Below are positions 5,695-7,417 of a stretch of 7,417 nt of DNA, piece by piece. The notes beneath the pieces are model-generated. The model was not told the origin of the DNA and ran no database searches. It worked only from the letters and a program-made list of their open reading frames with translations. The stretch is from Bacteroidales bacterium (GTDB taxonomy: Bacteria > Bacteroidota > Bacteroidia > Bacteroidales > ML635J-15), in assembly GCA_028697515.1 (NCBI GenBank), contig JAQVEY010000111.1, positions 1-7,417 of the forward strand, read 5' to 3'. Numbering within the stretch: the first letter of the stretch is position 1; each line of letters opens with the position of its first letter. Made by a program: the position numbers and the translations under genes.

Positions 5695-7417
5695 ATGAGA
5701 AAGTGTTTTGTTTTATTAGCATTTGTTTTAGCAATATTTATCAACGCATATTGCCAAAAATCACATAGTGACGTTATTGACGTTCTTGAATACTCAATTG
5801 TGCTGGACATTTCAGATATCGAAAATAGCTTTATTCAAGGTTATACAGATATTAGATTTCTACCCATTCAAGAAAATACTAGTATTATTTATTTAGATTT
5901 ACAAAACTTAAATGTTGATTCTATTGTTTCAGAGGCATACCCGATAGAGTCATTTGATTATAACGATACATTGATTAGCATAAATCTAGAAACACCTATT
6001 TCACCTTCTGATGAGGTTACTTTTCGAGTTTATTATAATGGGAACCCCCAAATGGACCCATCAGGATGGGGAGGATTTTATTTTATGAGTGGGTATGCTT
6101 TTAATTTGGGAGTAGGCTTTGATGATGTTCCACACAATTATGGCAGAGTTTGGTTTCCTTGTAATGATGATTTTATAGACAGAGCAATTTATAATACAAT
6201 AATCACAACAAAACCTGAGCATACGGCTGTTTGTGCAGGAGAACTTATTGAACTTACACAAGACCCTGAAAGCCTAAAAAAAACATATTTCTGGAGAATT
6301 GAAGAAACACTTCCAACCTATCTTGTGTCTGTTTCAGTAGGGAGTTACGTATTGTTAAGTCATATTTATCATGGAATTGAGCGAGATATTCCTGTAGAGT
6401 TTTATATTTATCCTGGAGATAGCGCCCGCACAGCTCAGTCCTTTGTAAATATTGACTCAGTTTTGTCTATCTATGAACATAAATTTGGTGCATACAAGTG
6501 GAATAGAGTTGGATTTGTTTCGGTTCCATTTAGTTCTGGAGCAATGGAACATGCTACTAATATTGCAATGGGAAGAGCATTTATTGATGGGACATTATCA
6601 TATGAAGATCTGTTCTATCACGAACTTGCTCACATGTGGTTTGGAGATGCAATAACTTGTTCCTCTGCTGAGGATATGTGGATTAACGAGGGTTGGGCTA
6701 CTTATTGTGAGACTGTTTATATGGAATTTTTAAAAGGTAAATCATATTCTTTGACCTATAGGAGAAAATATCATGAAACAGTTTTAAGATATTATCATAT
6801 ACAAGATGGTGGATTTCATGCTTTATTTCCTATGGATCAGAGTCTGACATATTCCCGTACAGTTTATGAAAAAGGTGCTAGTGTCGCCCATGCATTAAGA
6901 GGCTATTTAGGCGAAGATTTGTTTTTTGAAGCAATGACAGAATTTGTAAATCAGAATGCCTACAACTCAGTTTCATCTTATGATATGCGTGATTTTCTTA
7001 CAAATTATACAGGAATAGACATGACTGACTTTTTTAATGATTGGGTTTTTACTGGAGGATTTGTTCATTATTCAATTGATTCTACTCAAATTGTTCAAAA
7101 TGGTGAAAATTACGATGTAACTGTTTATATGAAACAAAAACTGAGAGGTCGTACTGAATTTGCAAATTCAAATAGGGTTGAAGTAAGTTTTATTGATGCC
7201 GATCTTAGTGTAGATACGCAATTGATGGAATTTGACGGAGAATTTGGGGTGCAGACTTTTACAGTACCCTTTAGTCCAATTATTACCCTTTGCGATTATA
7301 ATGAAAGAATATCGGATGCAACAATAGACGAGACTAAATTTTTGACAACTGCAGGCACAAAGACTTATTCGTATAATTATTTTAAAGCAAGTGTACAGAA
7401 TATTGTTGAAACAGATA
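5695..7417 (+). CDS. Secreted M1-family zinc aminopeptidase (3' partial)
   Basis: The frame opens with ATG at 5695 and stays open for 574 codons to the right edge, so the C-terminus is missing. It encodes a gluzincin M1 metallopeptidase, which removes N-terminal residues from peptides. A signal peptide is visible: MRK, a hydrophobic core at about 5-16, and likely cleavage near AYC|Q (20/21). The position before the Cys is Tyr, so a lipoprotein lipobox is not supported. The N-terminal beta domain runs to about residue 200 and includes RVWFPCNDD, typical of M1. Catalytic features are all present: the exopeptidase motif GAMEH (282-286), zinc motif HELAH (309-313) with NEGW supplying E332, giving HExxH-x18-E, and catalytic Tyr Y391 in VYEKGA. 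E310 is the general base and H309, H313 and E332 are the zinc ligands. From about residue 460 a beta-rich Ig-like region begins. The usual GAMEN Asn is His. The start is 14 nt after ruvB with no promoter or terminator between, suggesting an operon. Location is probably periplasmic or exported; a T9SS C-terminal tail cannot be checked because the end is outside the window. Confidence 0.93.
   Translation, partial: MRKCFVLLAFVLAIFINAYCQKSHSDVIDVLEYSIVLDISDIENSFIQGYTDIRFLPIQENTSIIYLDLQNLNVDSIVSEAYPIESFDYNDTLISINLETPISPSDEVTFRVYYNGNPQMDPSGWGGFYFMSGYAFNLGVGFDDVPHNYGRVWFPCNDDFIDRAIYNTIITTKPEHTAVCAGELIELTQDPESLKKTYFWRIEETLPTYLVSVSVGSYVLLSHIYHGIERDIPVEFYIYPGDSARTAQSFVNIDSVLSIYEHKFGAYKWNRVGFVSVPFSSGAMEHATNIAMGRAFIDGTLSYEDLFYHELAHMWFGDAITCSSAEDMWINEGWATYCETVYMEFLKGKSYSLTYRRKYHETVLRYYHIQDGGFHALFPMDQSLTYSRTVYEKGASVAHALRGYLGEDLFFEAMTEFVNQNAYNSVSSYDMRDFLTNYTGIDMTDFFNDWVFTGGFVHYSIDSTQIVQNGENYDVTVYMKQKLRGRTEFANSNRVEVSFIDADLSVDTQLMEFDGEFGVQTFTVPFSPIITLCDYNERISDATIDETKFLTTAGTKTYSYNYFKASVQNIVETD

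Noticed and set aside
5695..5760. Lipoprotein signal on the M1 peptidase (Cys at residue 20)
   Set aside because: The residues before the Cys are N-A-Y, and Tyr at -1 does not fit a lipobox; an ordinary type I signal peptide fits better.
6061..6655. Short open frames on both strands (6061-6261 minus, 6452-6655 plus)
   Set aside because: The M1 peptidase frame runs uninterrupted through both and carries all catalytic motifs in register, so these are shadows.

Overview
This 7.4 kb window is AT-rich and looks like a chromosomal segment of a member of the Bacteroidota. Three things point there. The first gene encodes a very large SprB-repeat/PKD protein ending in a type B type IX secretion (T9SS) sorting domain, a system essentially confined to this phylum. 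Two intergenic gaps carry exact matches to the Bacteroidota -7 promoter element TAnnTTTG. The genes lack clear Shine-Dalgarno sequences, as is usual in the phylum. I cannot fix the order or genus from the sequence.

Layout, all on the + strand and tightly packed: (1) 1-3236, the 3' end of a large secreted adhesin-like gene, open at the left edge, with an unrecognised N-terminal region, seven Cys-paired SprB-type repeats, an Ig-like linker, two PKD domains and the T9SS type B C-terminal domain; (2) 3256-3304, a strong intrinsic terminator whose T-tract runs into the next promoter; (3) 3320-4612, a phosphoglycerate kinase family protein with several unusual active-site substitutions; (4) 4655-5680, ruvB, the Holliday junction branch-migration ATPase, preceded by its own -7 element; (5) 5695-7417, a secreted M1-family zinc aminopeptidase starting 14 nt after ruvB and running off the right edge with no stop in the window.

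There is no single obvious pathway. The window mixes two envelope/secreted proteins with a glycolysis-family enzyme and a DNA-repair enzyme, an ordinary arrangement for a Bacteroidota chromosome. I see no tRNA, rRNA, CRISPR array, insertion sequence or phage gene, and no non-coding gap longer than about 85 nt. The item most worth following up is the divergent phosphoglycerate kinase, which keeps the fold motifs and both hinge lysines but changes the 3-phosphoglycerate and nucleotide loops. I did not find convincing evidence of a wholly new system.
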